From Polaribacter sp. (GTDB lineage Bacteria > Bacteroidota > Bacteroidia > Flavobacteriales > Flavobacteriaceae): 64,000 nucleotides of DNA. Of this stretch, positions 1 to 9,740 are shown piece by piece. The notes beneath the pieces are model-generated. The model ran no database searches. It saw only the letters and a list, made by a program, of their open reading frames with translations, and was not told the DNA's origin. The DNA lies in NCBI GenBank assembly GCA_029245785.1, contig JAQWOR010000066.1, positions 27,302 through 91,301 of the forward strand, written 5' to 3'. A program made the position numbers and the translations under genes. The first letter of the stretch is position 1; every line of letters begins with the position of its first letter.

Positions 1-1422
1 GCAGCAAATGTACTGGGGTACATTAGTGAAGTAAACGAATCAGAAACCAGAAACAATAGCAACTATCAACAAGGAGAGTTAATTGGTACACGAGGAGTAG
101 AAAAACAATACGACTCTATTTTGCGCGGTGTTAAAGGAAAAAAATACTTACATCGAGATCGTTTAAACAAAGTTATTGGCAGTTATAAAGACGGGATCTA
201 TGACACCCTTGCTATAAACGGGCAAGACATTGCCTTAACTATTGATAGTAAACTACAGCAATATGGCGAGTTATTGATGCAAGGAAAACGAGGAGGAATT
301 GTTGCTTTAGAGCCTAGTTCTGGTGAGATACTCGCCTTGATTTCTGCGCCAACTTACAATCCTAACAGAATGACTGGAAGACAACGAGCAGCTAATTCTG
401 TACAATTATTTGACGATACCCAGAACAAACCTATGTTTGACAGAGGGCTACAAGCAATCTATTCGCCAGGATCACCATTTAAAATTATCAATGCTTTAAT
501 TGGGCTGCAAGAAGGTGTTATTAACACGAAAGACCATTTTTTATGCTACAAAGGCTTTAGATATGGAAATAGGAAAAACGAATTTATGGGCTGTCATTGT
601 GGTACTTTTGGAACACCTATACGGTTACAAACAGCGATTACTAAATCTTGTAACACCTATTTTTCTAATGCCTATATAAAAATTATCAACAACTACTCAA
701 GTCCAAGCAAAGGAATGGATGCTTGGAGCCAGCATATTAAAAGTTTTGGCCTGGGAAATTTTCTTGGCTACGACTTGCCTTCAGGAAAAAAAGGCCTAAT
801 TCCAAACGGAAAATATTACGACAATCGTAACCGATATCGATGGGGACCTACCACCAATATTTCGAACGCCATTGGTCAAGGAGAAATACTTACTACTCCC
901 ATTCAGTTAGCAAATGTAACCGCAGCCATTGCCAACAAAGGTTTTTTCTACACGCCTCACATTCTTAAAAAAACAAATAAAAAGCTGGTTAACAACCCAG
1001 ATTTTACAATTCCGAAGCAGACAACCATAGATTCTGTACACTTTGCACCCATTATTGAAGCCATGCATCGTGTTTTTAAAAAGGGCGGCACAGGTCAGTA
1101 CAGTCAGGTAAAAAAGATTGAAATTGCGGGAAAAACAGGAACCGTAGAGAATTTTACCAAAATTGACGGCGTTAGAGTTCAACAAAAAGATCATTCCATA
1201 TTAATTGCCTTTGCTCCTAAAGACAACCCGAAAATTGCCATCGCTGTTTTTGTAGAAAATGGCGGCTACGGATCTACCATTGCTACACCTATTGCCAGTT
1301 TATTAATTGAAAAATACCTTCACAAAAAAGTACTGCGAAAATCAGAAGAAAAGAGAATGATTAACTTGAGTTTGAAATCTATTTATGATCAACAAATTCA
1401 ACAACCTATAAAAGGAAATTGA
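1..1422 (+). CDS. mrdA: Penicillin-binding protein 2 (peptidoglycan transpeptidase), 5' end outside window
   Basis: The reading frame is open from base 1, so the true start lies upstream and only about 473 C-terminal residues are here. This is the periplasmic transpeptidase of the rod-elongation complex, which cross-links peptidoglycan next to RodA. Visible active-site motifs are SPFK (catalytic Ser codon at 472-474, normally S-x-x-K), SCN (the SxN motif) and KTGT near the C-terminus. A TTG at 121 lies in the same frame but is not a credible start, because family sequence continues upstream of it. The stop overlaps the rodA start by 4 nt (TTGA), so the two are translationally coupled, as is usual for mrdA-rodA. 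Confidence 0.95.
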   Translation, partial: AANVLGYISEVNESETRNNSNYQQGELIGTRGVEKQYDSILRGVKGKKYLHRDRLNKVIGSYKDGIYDTLAINGQDIALTIDSKLQQYGELLMQGKRGGIVALEPSSGEILALISAPTYNPNRMTGRQRAANSVQLFDDTQNKPMFDRGLQAIYSPGSPFKIINALIGLQEGVINTKDHFLCYKGFRYGNRKNEFMGCHCGTFGTPIRLQTAITKSCNTYFSNAYIKIINNYSSPSKGMDAWSQHIKSFGLGNFLGYDLPSGKKGLIPNGKYYDNRNRYRWGPTTNISNAIGQGEILTTPIQLANVTAAIANKGFFYTPHILKKTNKKLVNNPDFTIPKQTTIDSVHFAPIIEAMHRVFKKGGTGQYSQVKKIEIAGKTGTVENFTKIDGVRVQQKDHSILIAFAPKDNPKIAIAVFVENGGYGSTIATPIASLLIEKYLHKKVLRKSEEKRMINLSLKSIYDQQIQQPIKGN

Positions 1423-2696
1423 GAGTAGAGAAAAACAACATATTTGAAGGGGTTGACTGGCTACTTGTACTCCTGTACGTATTGTTAGTTGGCTTTGGAT
1501 GGATCAATATTTATGCCACCTCTATTACTGACACCTCAACAGATTTTTTTGACCTTTCAACAAGATATGATAAACAATTGTTCTGGATTTTATTGAGCAT
1601 ACCTCTTATTATTGGCATCCTTTTTTTCAATTCAAAATACTATGAAAAATTTTCGAGTATCCTCTATCTAATTTCAATTGCATCATTAGCAGGGGTATTT
1701 ATACTCGGAAAAAACATCAACGGAGCTATGTCTTGGTATAGCTTTGGAGGCATCAGTTTGCAACCTTCAGAATTTGCAAAGGCATTTACAGCACTTGCTG
1801 TTGCAAAGCTCTTAAGTGACCGCCAATACAATTTAGGCTTGATTAAAAATCAAATCAAGGTATTTATCATTATATTTCTTCCTGCTATTTTAATTACCCT
1901 ACAACCAGACCCTGGTTCTGCACTAATTTATCTGGCTTTTTTCTTTGTACTTAATAGAGAAGGGCTTACATTAAACTATATTATCTTAGGTGTAATTACC
2001 ATTGCATTATTTATACTAACCTTACTGTTTGGTCCTTCTACAGTCACATTAATTTCGTTTGTAATCATTACACTTTTTGTGTACTTTTTTGCTAAAAAAG
2101 ATTCTACTTATTTACGATTTCAATGGTACAAAGTACTTAGTATTTACCTGACTGTAGGTTTGTTTATTTTTAGCACTAATTATGTATATAATACTGTTTT
2201 TGAACAACATCATAGAGATCGTTTTGATGTTTTACTAGGAAAATCTATTGATACAAAAAAAATCGGCTACAATACCAACCAATCTATCCAAGCAATTAGC
2301 TCAGGTGGGTTTTCCGGAAAGGGTTTTTTACAAGGAGACAGGACACAAGGAAAGTTTGTTCCAGAACAAGATACGGATTATATATTTAGTGCCGTTGGAG
2401 AAGAGTGGGGGTTTTTAGGAAGTGCTACGGTTATTATTCTCTTTATGTTACTGCTCTACCGAATTATTTATTTGGCAGAAACACATACCAATAAATTTGG
2501 ACGAATTTATGGCTATGGTGTAGCCTCTATATTCTTTTTTCATATTGTGATTAATATAGGCATGGTTATGCAACTGCTACCAACCGTTGGAATTCCATTG
2601 CCATTTTTTAGCTACGGAGGCTCCTCTCTTTGGGGCTTTACACTGCTCTTATTTATCTTTATTAGATTGGACGCTCATAAAAGTTATGATTGGTAA
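1419..2696 (+). CDS. rodA: Rod shape-determining protein RodA (SEDS glycosyltransferase)
   Basis: A 425-residue polytopic inner-membrane protein of the FtsW/RodA/SpoVE family, which polymerises lipid II into glycan strands with PBP2 as partner. Family signatures visible are LQPSEFAKA, LQPDPGSALIY and the C-terminal block beginning PEQDTDYIFSAVGEEWGF, followed by the conserved PFFSYGGSS stretch. About ten hydrophobic segments are present. The start is TTG at 1419 inside the last codons of mrdA; no ATG occurs in frame until far into the conserved region, so a TTG start is the best choice. A strong hairpin follows the stop, closing the mrdA-rodA transcript. Confidence 0.95.
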   Translation: MRVEKNNIFEGVDWLLVLLYVLLVGFGWINIYATSITDTSTDFFDLSTRYDKQLFWILLSIPLIIGILFFNSKYYEKFSSILYLISIASLAGVFILGKNINGAMSWYSFGGISLQPSEFAKAFTALAVAKLLSDRQYNLGLIKNQIKVFIIIFLPAILITLQPDPGSALIYLAFFFVLNREGLTLNYIILGVITIALFILTLLFGPSTVTLISFVIITLFVYFFAKKDSTYLRFQWYKVLSIYLTVGLFIFSTNYVYNTVFEQHHRDRFDVLLGKSIDTKKIGYNTNQSIQAISSGGFSGKGFLQGDRTQGKFVPEQDTDYIFSAVGEEWGFLGSATVIILFMLLLYRIIYLAETHTNKFGRIYGYGVASIFFFHIVINIGMVMQLLPTVGIPLPFFSYGGSSLWGFTLLLFIFIRLDAHKSYDW

Positions 2697-2709
2697 AACC
2701 TTGTATAAC

Positions 2710-2743
2710 AAAAAAGCGTTCTGAAAAATCAGAACGCTTTTTT
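2710..2743. terminator. Bidirectional terminator between rodA and rpsT
   Basis: A perfect hairpin with 14-bp arms (AAAAAGCGTTCTGA and its complement) around an AAAA loop, A-rich on one side and T-rich on the other. It sits between convergent rodA (+) and rpsT (-) and should stop transcripts from both sides. Confidence 0.85.
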
Positions 2744-2764
2744 AATATTGTATAAACTTAAAAA

Positions 2765-3016
2765 TTAAAGAGCCGCTACGTGCTTTGTTAATTTAGATTT
2801 TAAGTTCGATGCTTTATTTTGATGAATGATATTGTTTTTAGCTAATTTATCTAACATTGCAATAACATTAGGCAATAAAGCTTGTGCTTCTTTTTTATCT
2901 TCAGACGCACGTAAAACTCGTACAGCATTTCTTGTTGTTTTATGCTGATACTTGTTTCTTAATCTCTTCGCTTCGTTACTTCTAATTCTCTTTAACGCTG
3001 ACTTATGATTTGCCAT
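2765..3016 (-). CDS. rpsT: 30S ribosomal protein S20
   Basis: An 83-residue basic protein, normal length for bS20, which binds 16S rRNA early in small-subunit assembly. The N-terminus [18 protein letters not shown] is typical of the family and supports the ATG at 3016. It lies 32 nt downstream of tRNA-Glu on the same strand, so it may share the tRNA promoter, and it ends at the bidirectional terminator. Confidence 0.96.
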   Translation of the reverse strand: MANHKSALKRIRSNEAKRLRNKYQHKTTRNAVRVLRASEDKKEAQALLPNVIAMLDKLAKNNIIHQNKASNLKSKLTKHVAAL

Positions 3017-3048
3017 AATTCTTATTTTTAGTTTTTAATTAAAACTTG

Positions 3049-3120
3049 TAGTCCGTACGGGAATCGAACCCGTGTTACCAGGATGAAAACCTGGCGTCCT
3101 AACCCCTAGACGAACGGACC
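3049..3120 (-). tRNA. tRNA-Glu (anticodon TTC)
   Basis: The reverse complement folds as a cloverleaf: acceptor arm GGTCCGT/ACGGACT, anticodon stem CCAGG/CCTGG enclosing TTTTCAT (anticodon TTC), and a T-arm containing GGTTCGATTCC. The discriminator base is A and the CCA tail is not encoded. A textbook Bacteroidetes promoter lies about 28 nt upstream. Confidence 0.95.
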
Positions 3121-3148
3121 ATTACAATCTTATTGCTGATTGCGGGTG

Positions 3149-3178
3149 CAAATATACAACGTTTTTAAAACTCTGCAA
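3149..3178 (-). promoter_or_regulatory. Promoter for tRNA-Glu and rpsT
   Basis: On the minus strand, TTG (3178-3176), a 19-nt spacer, then TATATTTG (3156-3149). This matches the known Bacteroidetes sigma-A-type consensus, TTTG at -33 and TAnnTTTG at -7. It is one of the two best-formed promoters in the window. Confidence 0.65.
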
Positions 3179-3203
3179 TATTTTTTTTATTTTTTTTCGA
3201 CAT

Positions 3204-4682
3204 TTAATATGCCTTTGCAAAGAGTACTTTTCTAGCAGATGGTTTTCCAGAAAAAACACAGGCTCCAGCCTCTAACTTCTGATCATTTGGTATGCATCGA
3301 ATGGTGGCTTTTGTGATTTCTTTGATCTTGTCTTCCGTCTCTTCTGTCCCATCCCAATGTGCAGAAACAAAACCTCCTTTGTTTGCAATGGCATCTTTAA
3401 ATTCATCAAAGGTTGTAACCTCAGTTGTATGCGCATCTCTATATAACAAAGCTCTACTGAACAGGTTCTCTTGAATGTCTTCTAATAAGTTCGCTACAAA
3501 CGTTACAACATCATCTTGCGAAATGGTTTGTTTTTCTAGCGTATCTCTACGAGCAACTTCTACCGTATTGCTTTCTAGATCACGGGCGCCTATTGCTATT
3601 CTAACCGGAACTCCTTTTAATTCATACTCCGCAAATTTTGCTCCAGGTCTAAAGGTGTCTCTATGATCAAATTTTACTGAGATTCCTTTCTTTTTAAAAG
3701 CAGCAACAAAGACCGCTACCTTTTCAGAAATCGCTTCTAATTGCTCTTCACTCTTATAAATAGGAACAATTACTACTTCAATGGGCGCTAATTTAGGAGG
3801 TAACACCAATCCATAATCATCTGAATGTGTCATGATTAATCCTCCAATTAAACGTGTTGAAACTCCCCAAGAAGTTGCCCAAACATATTCTTGTTTTCCT
3901 TCTTTAGAGGTATATTTTACATCAAAAGCCTTTGCGAAATTCTGTCCTAAAAAATGCGATGTTCCAGCTTGCAATGCTTTTCCATCTTGCATCAACGCCT
4001 CAATTGTGTAGGTTTCTTCTGCTCCTGCAAAACGTTCACTTTCAGATTTTGCTCCTTTAACAACTGGCATTGCCATAAATTTTTCTGCAAATGTTGCATA
4101 TACTTCTTGCATTTGTTTAGACTCTGCTATTGCTTCTTTTTTACTTGCATGCGCCGTATGACCCTCTTGCCATAAAAATTCTGCTGTACGTAAAAACAGT
4201 CGGGTACGCATTTCCCAACGAACTACATTTGCCCATTGATTGATTAACAAAGGTAAATCTCTATAGGATTGAATCCATCCTTTATATGTATTCCAAATAA
4301 TGGCTTCAGAAGTGGGTCTTACAATGAGCTCTTCTTCTAATTTAGCATTCGGATCAACAATCAACTTTCCTTTATTGTCAGGATCGTTCTTTAAACGGTA
4401 ATGCGTAACAATGGCACATTCTTTTGCAAAGCCTTCGGCATTTTTTTCTTCTGCTTCAAACAAGCTTTTAGGCACAAACAATGGGAAATAAGCATTCTCA
4501 TGCCCTGTTTCTTTAAACATCTTGTCTAATTCTGCTTGCATTTTTTCCCAAATAGCATATCCGTAGGGTTTGATAACCATACATCCTCTAACGGCTGAGT
4601 TTTCAGCTAAATCAGCTTTTACAACTAATTCGTTATACCATTTAGAATAATCTTCGGCTCTCTTTGTTAACTTCTTACTCAT
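3204..4682 (-). CDS. proS: Prolyl-tRNA synthetase, archaeal/eukaryotic-like type
   Basis: A class II aminoacyl-tRNA synthetase of 492 residues charging tRNA-Pro. Class II motif 2 is visible around [14 protein letters not shown], and the motif 3 region follows [16 protein letters not shown]. The protein ends in FAKAY; the terminal Tyr is characteristic of this ProRS type, whose C-terminus packs into the active site. The C-terminal zinc module of this type normally has four Cys. Here the ligand positions read D444, T449, C475, S478, so only one Cys is kept and zinc binding is unlikely (inference). The rest of the domain is intact and the gene is clearly functional. The start ATG at 4682 is well placed. 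Confidence 0.95.
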   Translation of the reverse strand: MSKKLTKRAEDYSKWYNELVVKADLAENSAVRGCMVIKPYGYAIWEKMQAELDKMFKETGHENAYFPLFVPKSLFEAEEKNAEGFAKECAIVTHYRLKNDPDNKGKLIVDPNAKLEEELIVRPTSEAIIWNTYKGWIQSYRDLPLLINQWANVVRWEMRTRLFLRTAEFLWQEGHTAHASKKEAIAESKQMQEVYATFAEKFMAMPVVKGAKSESERFAGAEETYTIEALMQDGKALQAGTSHFLGQNFAKAFDVKYTSKEGKQEYVWATSWGVSTRLIGGLIMTHSDDYGLVLPPKLAPIEVVIVPIYKSEEQLEAISEKVAVFVAAFKKKGISVKFDHRDTFRPGAKFAEYELKGVPVRIAIGARDLESNTVEVARRDTLEKQTISQDDVVTFVANLLEDIQENLFSRALLYRDAHTTEVTTFDEFKDAIANKGGFVSAHWDGTEETEDKIKEITKATIRCIPNDQKLEAGACVFSGKPSARKVLFAKAY

Positions 4683-4823
4683 AATTAAAAGTTTGGCATA
4701 AAATTTGTTATCTTTATCGTGGAAAATAATTCCAGCACAAAACTAATGCAAAAAGGCTATTGACCCAATCAAAGTTTCATTTTTTTGCAATTCAGTATTA
4801 ATTCGTCAATAATTCAACTTATT

Positions 4824-5795
4824 ATGAAAACTCATTTCTCACCTAAAAAAGCACTTCTCTTATCATTAATGGCACTGATATTCGCTTCTTGTGGAACCTA
4901 TCAGAGTGTTTATAACAATAACGATGGAATTTATGACGATAATGAACGTGCTGTTGTAATCGTAAAAACTAAAAAAGAACAAAAAAAAATAGACGATAAT
5001 TACTTTACAAGAGAACTTGACCGTGTTGATAGCATTAATGATGAAGATGTATTTACTGATGCCAATGAGTACAATTCTTTTAGCGATTATGAACTTATTG
5101 AAACCGAAAGAGACACTATAAACACCACCAACCCCAACACAAGAGTTTCTTATACTGAGAACGAACCTTGGGGGTATTCTGACAATGATATTGTTATTAC
5201 CTTAAATTTAGGCCATAACAATTGGAATTACTGGAATCCGTATTATGGCTATGGAAATCATTGGGGTTACCACTGGAGATTTAGACATGGTTTTTATGGA
5301 GCTTATGTATACGCTCCTTATTATTATGGCTATCATCATTTTAATTACTACCCTCCTTATTATTACCCTTTATACAATTACAACAACAGTTATTACAATT
5401 ATAACAATAACAGAAACTATACCTACAACAAACGAAGTTACACAAATAGCACTTCTAGAAGGTACAGCTCTACAAGCGGCAGAAGAAAAACAGCTGTAAA
5501 CAAACGTACTACAAATATAAGAGGAAAAGTATACAATACAGACAGAAAGTACAATACTAGAAGAGCTTCTCCTACAATAATAAGAAGGGGCAACGCTACC
5601 AAAAAAAACATGTCTACAACGAAAAGCTCAAACACTTCTAGAAGACAAACATACACCCCTACAAAAAAAAGCACCTCTAATACAAGTACTAATTCATACA
5701 GATTTAGTTCTTCAAGCAGAAGATCTAGCGGATCTACAAGAAGCTCAAGCTCTTCTTCAAGAAGTAGTGGGCGTAGTAGCTCTAGGAGAAATTAA
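4824..5795 (+). CDS. Low-complexity lipoprotein, Tyr/Asn-rich then Ser/Arg-rich
   Basis: I do not recognise a named family. I chose the ATG at 4824 over an in-frame upstream start at 4785 because it gives a clean lipoprotein signal ending in the lipobox LIFASC. After an acidic stretch (about residues 25-125) comes an aromatic region very rich in Tyr, Asn, Trp and His (about 130-200), then a strongly basic, Ser/Thr/Arg-rich tail ending in SSRSSGRSSSRRN. The tail is predicted disordered. It lies 12 nt before the next outer-membrane protein gene, so the two are probably cotranscribed. A role in envelope or surface interaction is only a guess from composition. Confidence 0.8.
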   Translation: MKTHFSPKKALLLSLMALIFASCGTYQSVYNNNDGIYDDNERAVVIVKTKKEQKKIDDNYFTRELDRVDSINDEDVFTDANEYNSFSDYELIETERDTINTTNPNTRVSYTENEPWGYSDNDIVITLNLGHNNWNYWNPYYGYGNHWGYHWRFRHGFYGAYVYAPYYYGYHHFNYYPPYYYPLYNYNNSYYNYNNNRNYTYNKRSYTNSTSRRYSSTSGRRKTAVNKRTTNIRGKVYNTDRKYNTRRASPTIIRRGNATKKNMSTTKSSNTSRRQTYTPTKKSTSNTSTNSYRFSSSSRRSSGSTRSSSSSSRSSGRSSSRRN

Positions 5796-5807
5796 AAAAC
5801 CGTTTTC

Positions 5808-7193
5808 ATGAAAAAAATCACACTACTTGCATTGTTATGTGCAATTACATTTCCTGCTGTTTCACAATCTTTAGGCTATCAAGATTTGGCCTTATTATTC
5901 TCTAAAGACACTTATTCTGGTACTGCTAGATTTAATGCCATGAGCGGAGCTTTTGGAGCGCTTGGAGGTGATGTTTCTGCCGTTAAAATAAACCCTGCCG
6001 GAGCAGCAGTTTTTAAAAACAGCCTATCTTCTAGTACACTAAGCTCTAAAAGCGCAGATATCACATCTGTATATTATGGAAATTCTAATCGTACTTCAAA
6101 CAATTATTCCAACTTCTCTCAAGCTGGAGCTGTTTTTGTTTTCAACACCTACGCCAATAGCAATTGGACAAAGTTTGCTTTTGATTTTAACTACTCGATT
6201 CGAAATGATTTTAGAGGCCGTTTTTTAGCCAGTGGGAATAGCAACTTTGCTTCTTTTAATGAATTTCCCTTAGATATCGCTGACCCAAAAACACAATACA
6301 ACAATGCAGAAATTCAGCAGTATACAAATATCTATGAAGGAGAAATTTCTGAATATAATTTTGCCTTCTCTGGCACATATCAAAATAACTTGTACATAGG
6401 AGTTGCAGCAAACACATTTAATCTCAATTTCAAACAACAATCTCTCTTAAGCGAACAAAATAATGATGGTGCTGGAACTGTTTTAAATGCAGATTTTTTT
6501 CAAGTAAACCAAACCATAGGGACTGGATTTTCTTTGAGCGCAGGCTTTATTTACAAAGCCACCAAAAAATTACGTTTAGGGCTTTCTCATCATACGCCAA
6601 TTTGGTTTTCAGAAATAGACGAAGAAACAAACATTACAAACAACGATGGTTTTTTAGGAGATACCGAAATTGCGATTACTAGCAATAACACAACATACGC
6701 AAACACCGCTGGCGGTTATTACCCTTCTCAATTTTATTCGTACAACTTAAAAACACCTTCAAAAACCATCGCAAGTTTTGCATATATTTTTGGATCAAAT
6801 GGATTGATTAGCATTGATTACAGTTTAAAAAACTACACCAAAATGAAGTTTTCTGACACAGGTTTTACTGCCGAAAATCAATTTTTTCAAAATGAGTTAA
6901 AAAACACCTATGCTGTAAATATTGGTTCTGAATGGCGATTTAGTGCACTAAGTATAAGAGGTGGTTATCGTTATGATCAAAATCCACATATAAAGGCCTT
7001 TAAATCTGACGACATTAAAGGCTATTCTTTTGGTGCTGGTTATAAATTTGGCAACACACAATTAGATTTTTCGTATCAAAACAACTCTCATACAGCATCG
7101 TATGATTTTTATCCGCAGTACAATCAAGTAAACGCTGCAGACTTAACTATCGATAATCAAATTATAACCGCTACAGTTACTATTAACCTGTAA
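5808..7193 (+). CDS. Outer-membrane beta-barrel transport protein, OmpP1/FadL-like
   Basis: A 461-residue protein with an N-terminal signal peptide ending at AVSQ. The mature N-terminus, with NAMSGAFGALGGDVSAVKINPAGA, matches the hatch region of OmpP1/FadL/TodX-type porins, which import hydrophobic compounds across the outer membrane; Flavobacterium homologues are often labelled hemin receptor. Alternating aromatic beta-strands run to the C-terminus. The substrate cannot be told from sequence. It follows the low-complexity lipoprotein gene by 12 nt. Confidence 0.82.
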   Translation: MKKITLLALLCAITFPAVSQSLGYQDLALLFSKDTYSGTARFNAMSGAFGALGGDVSAVKINPAGAAVFKNSLSSSTLSSKSADITSVYYGNSNRTSNNYSNFSQAGAVFVFNTYANSNWTKFAFDFNYSIRNDFRGRFLASGNSNFASFNEFPLDIADPKTQYNNAEIQQYTNIYEGEISEYNFAFSGTYQNNLYIGVAANTFNLNFKQQSLLSEQNNDGAGTVLNADFFQVNQTIGTGFSLSAGFIYKATKKLRLGLSHHTPIWFSEIDEETNITNNDGFLGDTEIAITSNNTTYANTAGGYYPSQFYSYNLKTPSKTIASFAYIFGSNGLISIDYSLKNYTKMKFSDTGFTAENQFFQNELKNTYAVNIGSEWRFSALSIRGGYRYDQNPHIKAFKSDDIKGYSFGAGYKFGNTQLDFSYQNNSHTASYDFYPQYNQVNAADLTIDNQIITATVTINL

Positions 7194-7270
7194 ATACAGG
7201 CAGCAACCCAATAAAGATTTCATCGGAAATAAACCTATAGGGTCTTTGTGATGCATTCATTTTTTTACAT

Positions 7271-7278
7271 TAATTTTG
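7271..7278 (+). promoter_or_regulatory. -7 element (TAATTTTG) for the Nfu-type gene
   Basis: TAATTTTG matches TAnnTTTG, with TTG at 7246-7248 and a 22-nt spacer. It lies 47 nt before the preferred start at 7325. Confidence 0.5.
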
Positions 7279-7324
7279 CCGAGCAATTACATATTCCAAA
7301 ATGGAATACAAGCCCTATAAAACG

Positions 7325-8215
7325 ATGAGCAATATTACTATTTCTACACAAAAAACAAACAACCATACGATTCTTAAATTTGTAAGCACCTCTATTTTAA
7401 TCAATGGGGGAAGTCATGAATTTAATACCATCGATGAAGCAAAAAATGCTCCGTTAGCACAACAATTATTCTACTTACCCTTTGTAAAAAAGGTATTTAT
7501 CACTGCCAACTTTATTGCCATTCAAAAGTACGATATCGTTGAATGGGAAGACGTGCAAGAAGAGGTTAGGGCACAAATTGAGGCTTATTTACAAGGTGGC
7601 AATACAGTTATTTCAGTAACTGAACCTACAAAACAAGCCATTGAAGTATATGCAGAGGTAACACCAAATCCTGCCGTGATGAAATTTGGCTCTAGTAAAT
7701 CTTTGACAACAACAGATGTTGAGTGTAAAAATATTGATGAAGCCAATGCAACATCTCCATTAGCACAAGAGCTTTTTCATTTTCCGTTTGTAAAAGAAGT
7801 TTTTATTTCTGAAAACTACGTGTCAATTACAAAATTTGACATGGTAGAGTGGGACGCTATTTATCCAGAATTAAGAACCTTTATCCGTAGCTATCTTCAA
7901 GAAAATAAAACAATTATCAAGCAACTTTCAAAAAAAGTGGAAAACAGCGTTATAACACCTGCTGAAAATTTAGATGAAACATCTACTAAAATCATTGCTA
8001 TTTTAGAAGAACATATAAAGCCCGCAGTTGCTTCTGACGGAGGAAACATTGCATTTCAATCGTATGACAAAGAGCATAAAATTGTAAATGTTATTTTACA
8101 AGGTGCCTGTAGTGGGTGCCCTTCTGCAACGATTACCTTAAAAAACGGAATTGAAACCATGTTAAAAGACATGTTACCAAATCAGATTAATGAAGTTGTT
8201 GCCATTAACGGATAA
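7325..8215 (+). CDS. Nfu/NifU-type iron-sulfur scaffold with duplicated N-terminal domain
   Basis: An iron-sulfur cluster carrier or scaffold. The C-terminal NifU-like domain carries the cluster motif GACSGCPSATITL, with C262 and C265 as the expected ligands. Upstream are two tandem Nfu N-terminal domains (about residues 5-90 and 110-195), each with a matching block: APLAQQLFYLPFVKKVFI and SPLAQELFHFPFVKEVFI. ATG at 7325 is preferred because related flavobacterial proteins start near this point; ATG 7301 would add eight residues. It precedes ubiE by 47 nt. Confidence 0.92.
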   Translation: MSNITISTQKTNNHTILKFVSTSILINGGSHEFNTIDEAKNAPLAQQLFYLPFVKKVFITANFIAIQKYDIVEWEDVQEEVRAQIEAYLQGGNTVISVTEPTKQAIEVYAEVTPNPAVMKFGSSKSLTTTDVECKNIDEANATSPLAQELFHFPFVKEVFISENYVSITKFDMVEWDAIYPELRTFIRSYLQENKTIIKQLSKKVENSVITPAENLDETSTKIIAILEEHIKPAVASDGGNIAFQSYDKEHKIVNVILQGACSGCPSATITLKNGIETMLKDMLPNQINEVVAING

Positions 8216-8262
8216 GCCTATTTTTCAAAGAGAGTACATTGATTTAAAAACAACACATTGTA

Positions 8263-8991
8263 ATGCCAGAAAACGTAAAACCATATAAAGACTCAACCCT
8301 TGGAAAGAAAGAGCAAGTTACTCAAATGTTTGATGCTATTTCTGAAAATTACGACAACTTAAATAGAGTTATTTCTTTTGGAATAGATGTAAAATGGCGT
8401 AAAAAAGTGGTAGCTATTGTGGGCAAAAGCCAACCAAAAAAAATTTTAGACATTGCTACTGGAACTGGAGATTTGGCCATTATGCTTTCACAACTACATC
8501 CAGATAAAATTATTGGCTTAGACATTTCTGAAGGAATGCTAAGTGTGGGGAAAGAAAAAATTGCCAAAGCAGGCTTGTCTGAAATGATAGAAATGATTAT
8601 TGGCGATTCAGAAAACATGCCCTTTGAAGATGCTTCTTTTGATGCCATAACAGTTTCTTTTGGTGTTCGGAATTTTGCTAATTTAGACAAAGGCTTACAA
8701 GAAATTAAACGTCTTTTAAAACCTGGTGGAACCTTTGTGGTACTAGAGACTTCTGTTCCAACCAAGTTTCCGTTCAAACAAGGATATCATTTTTATACAT
8801 CTTTTATCCTTCCAGTAATTGGAAAGTTGTTTTCTAAAGACAATGTTGCGTATTCTTATTTATCAGAATCTGCTAATTCTTTTCCTTTCGGGAAAAAGTT
8901 CAACAATATTTTATTAAAAAATGGGTTTAGTACTGCAACAGACAAGCCCGTAACTTTTGGAGTCGCTTCAATTTATACGGCTACAAAATAA
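8263..8991 (+). CDS. ubiE: Demethylmenaquinone/ubiquinone C-methyltransferase
   Basis: A 242-residue SAM-dependent methyltransferase performing the last step of menaquinone synthesis (MenG activity, expected in Bacteroidetes, which use menaquinone). The SAM-binding motif I is [13 protein letters not shown], and the family block [20 protein letters not shown] is present. Length is normal. The neighbouring porT gene downstream is a common arrangement in this phylum. Confidence 0.95.
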   Translation: MPENVKPYKDSTLGKKEQVTQMFDAISENYDNLNRVISFGIDVKWRKKVVAIVGKSQPKKILDIATGTGDLAIMLSQLHPDKIIGLDISEGMLSVGKEKIAKAGLSEMIEMIIGDSENMPFEDASFDAITVSFGVRNFANLDKGLQEIKRLLKPGGTFVVLETSVPTKFPFKQGYHFYTSFILPVIGKLFSKDNVAYSYLSESANSFPFGKKFNNILLKNGFSTATDKPVTFGVASIYTATK

Positions 8992-9017
8992 CTACTGAAA
9001 CAAGTTCAGTACAAGAA

Positions 9018-9722
9018 ATGAAAAATTTACAATTCATATTTTTAGGATGTTTTTTAGTGCTATCAAGTGTTTTGACAGCGCAAAAAAATCGTGTGGAATA
9101 TTTACCGAATTTTGACAAACACCCGTTTCACTATGGATTTTATCTAGGAATCAATCAAAATGATTTTAAACTAGACTACAAAGAAAGTAATTACTCAAAC
9201 ACTGCGCTTATTAAAGTGGCTCCTACATTGGGGTTTAATGTAGGCTTAATTGCCGATATGCGACTGCATAAAAACATCAATTTACGTTTTGAACCTGGCT
9301 TAACAAGCAACTCTAAAACAATTGCTTTTTCACACATCAATTCCAAAAAGGATAGTATTCGAGAAATTGGCTCTACCTATTTACGTATTCCTTTAGTAGT
9401 AAAATTTAGCACTGATAGAATGGACAACGTAAAACCCTATGTGTTGGCGGGACTTTCTTATAATTACAATTTCTCTAGTAATGAGAAAAACCCAGATGAC
9501 AATGCTAGCGGAGAGTTTAGAATGAAAACACATAGTTTTATGTATGAGGTTGGAATTGGAATTGACCTGTACTTGTATTTTTTTAAATTTTCACCGTCCA
9601 TTAGAGGTGTTTTTGCACTGAACAATGAATTAAAATACGATACTGATTCAAATAGCAAATGGACTTCTCCAATCAAGTTTTTAGGAACCCGTGGCGTCTT
9701 TTTAAATTTTTCTTTTGAATAA
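9018..9722 (+). CDS. porT: PorT/SprT outer-membrane protein of type IX secretion
   Basis: A 234-residue protein with a signal peptide ending around LTAQ and a beta-rich body (YGFYLGINQNDF..., then LRFEPGL). It resembles PorT/SprT, an integral outer-membrane component needed for type IX secretion and gliding in Bacteroidetes. The ubiE-porT neighbourhood supports this. The gene is separated from ubiE by 26 nt and converges with the methylase gene after it. Confidence 0.85.
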   Translation: MKNLQFIFLGCFLVLSSVLTAQKNRVEYLPNFDKHPFHYGFYLGINQNDFKLDYKESNYSNTALIKVAPTLGFNVGLIADMRLHKNINLRFEPGLTSNSKTIAFSHINSKKDSIREIGSTYLRIPLVVKFSTDRMDNVKPYVLAGLSYNYNFSSNEKNPDDNASGEFRMKTHSFMYEVGIGIDLYLYFFKFSPSIRGVFALNNELKYDTDSNSKWTSPIKFLGTRGVFLNFSFE

Positions 9723-9740
9723 CACCCCTTGTAGTTTAGT

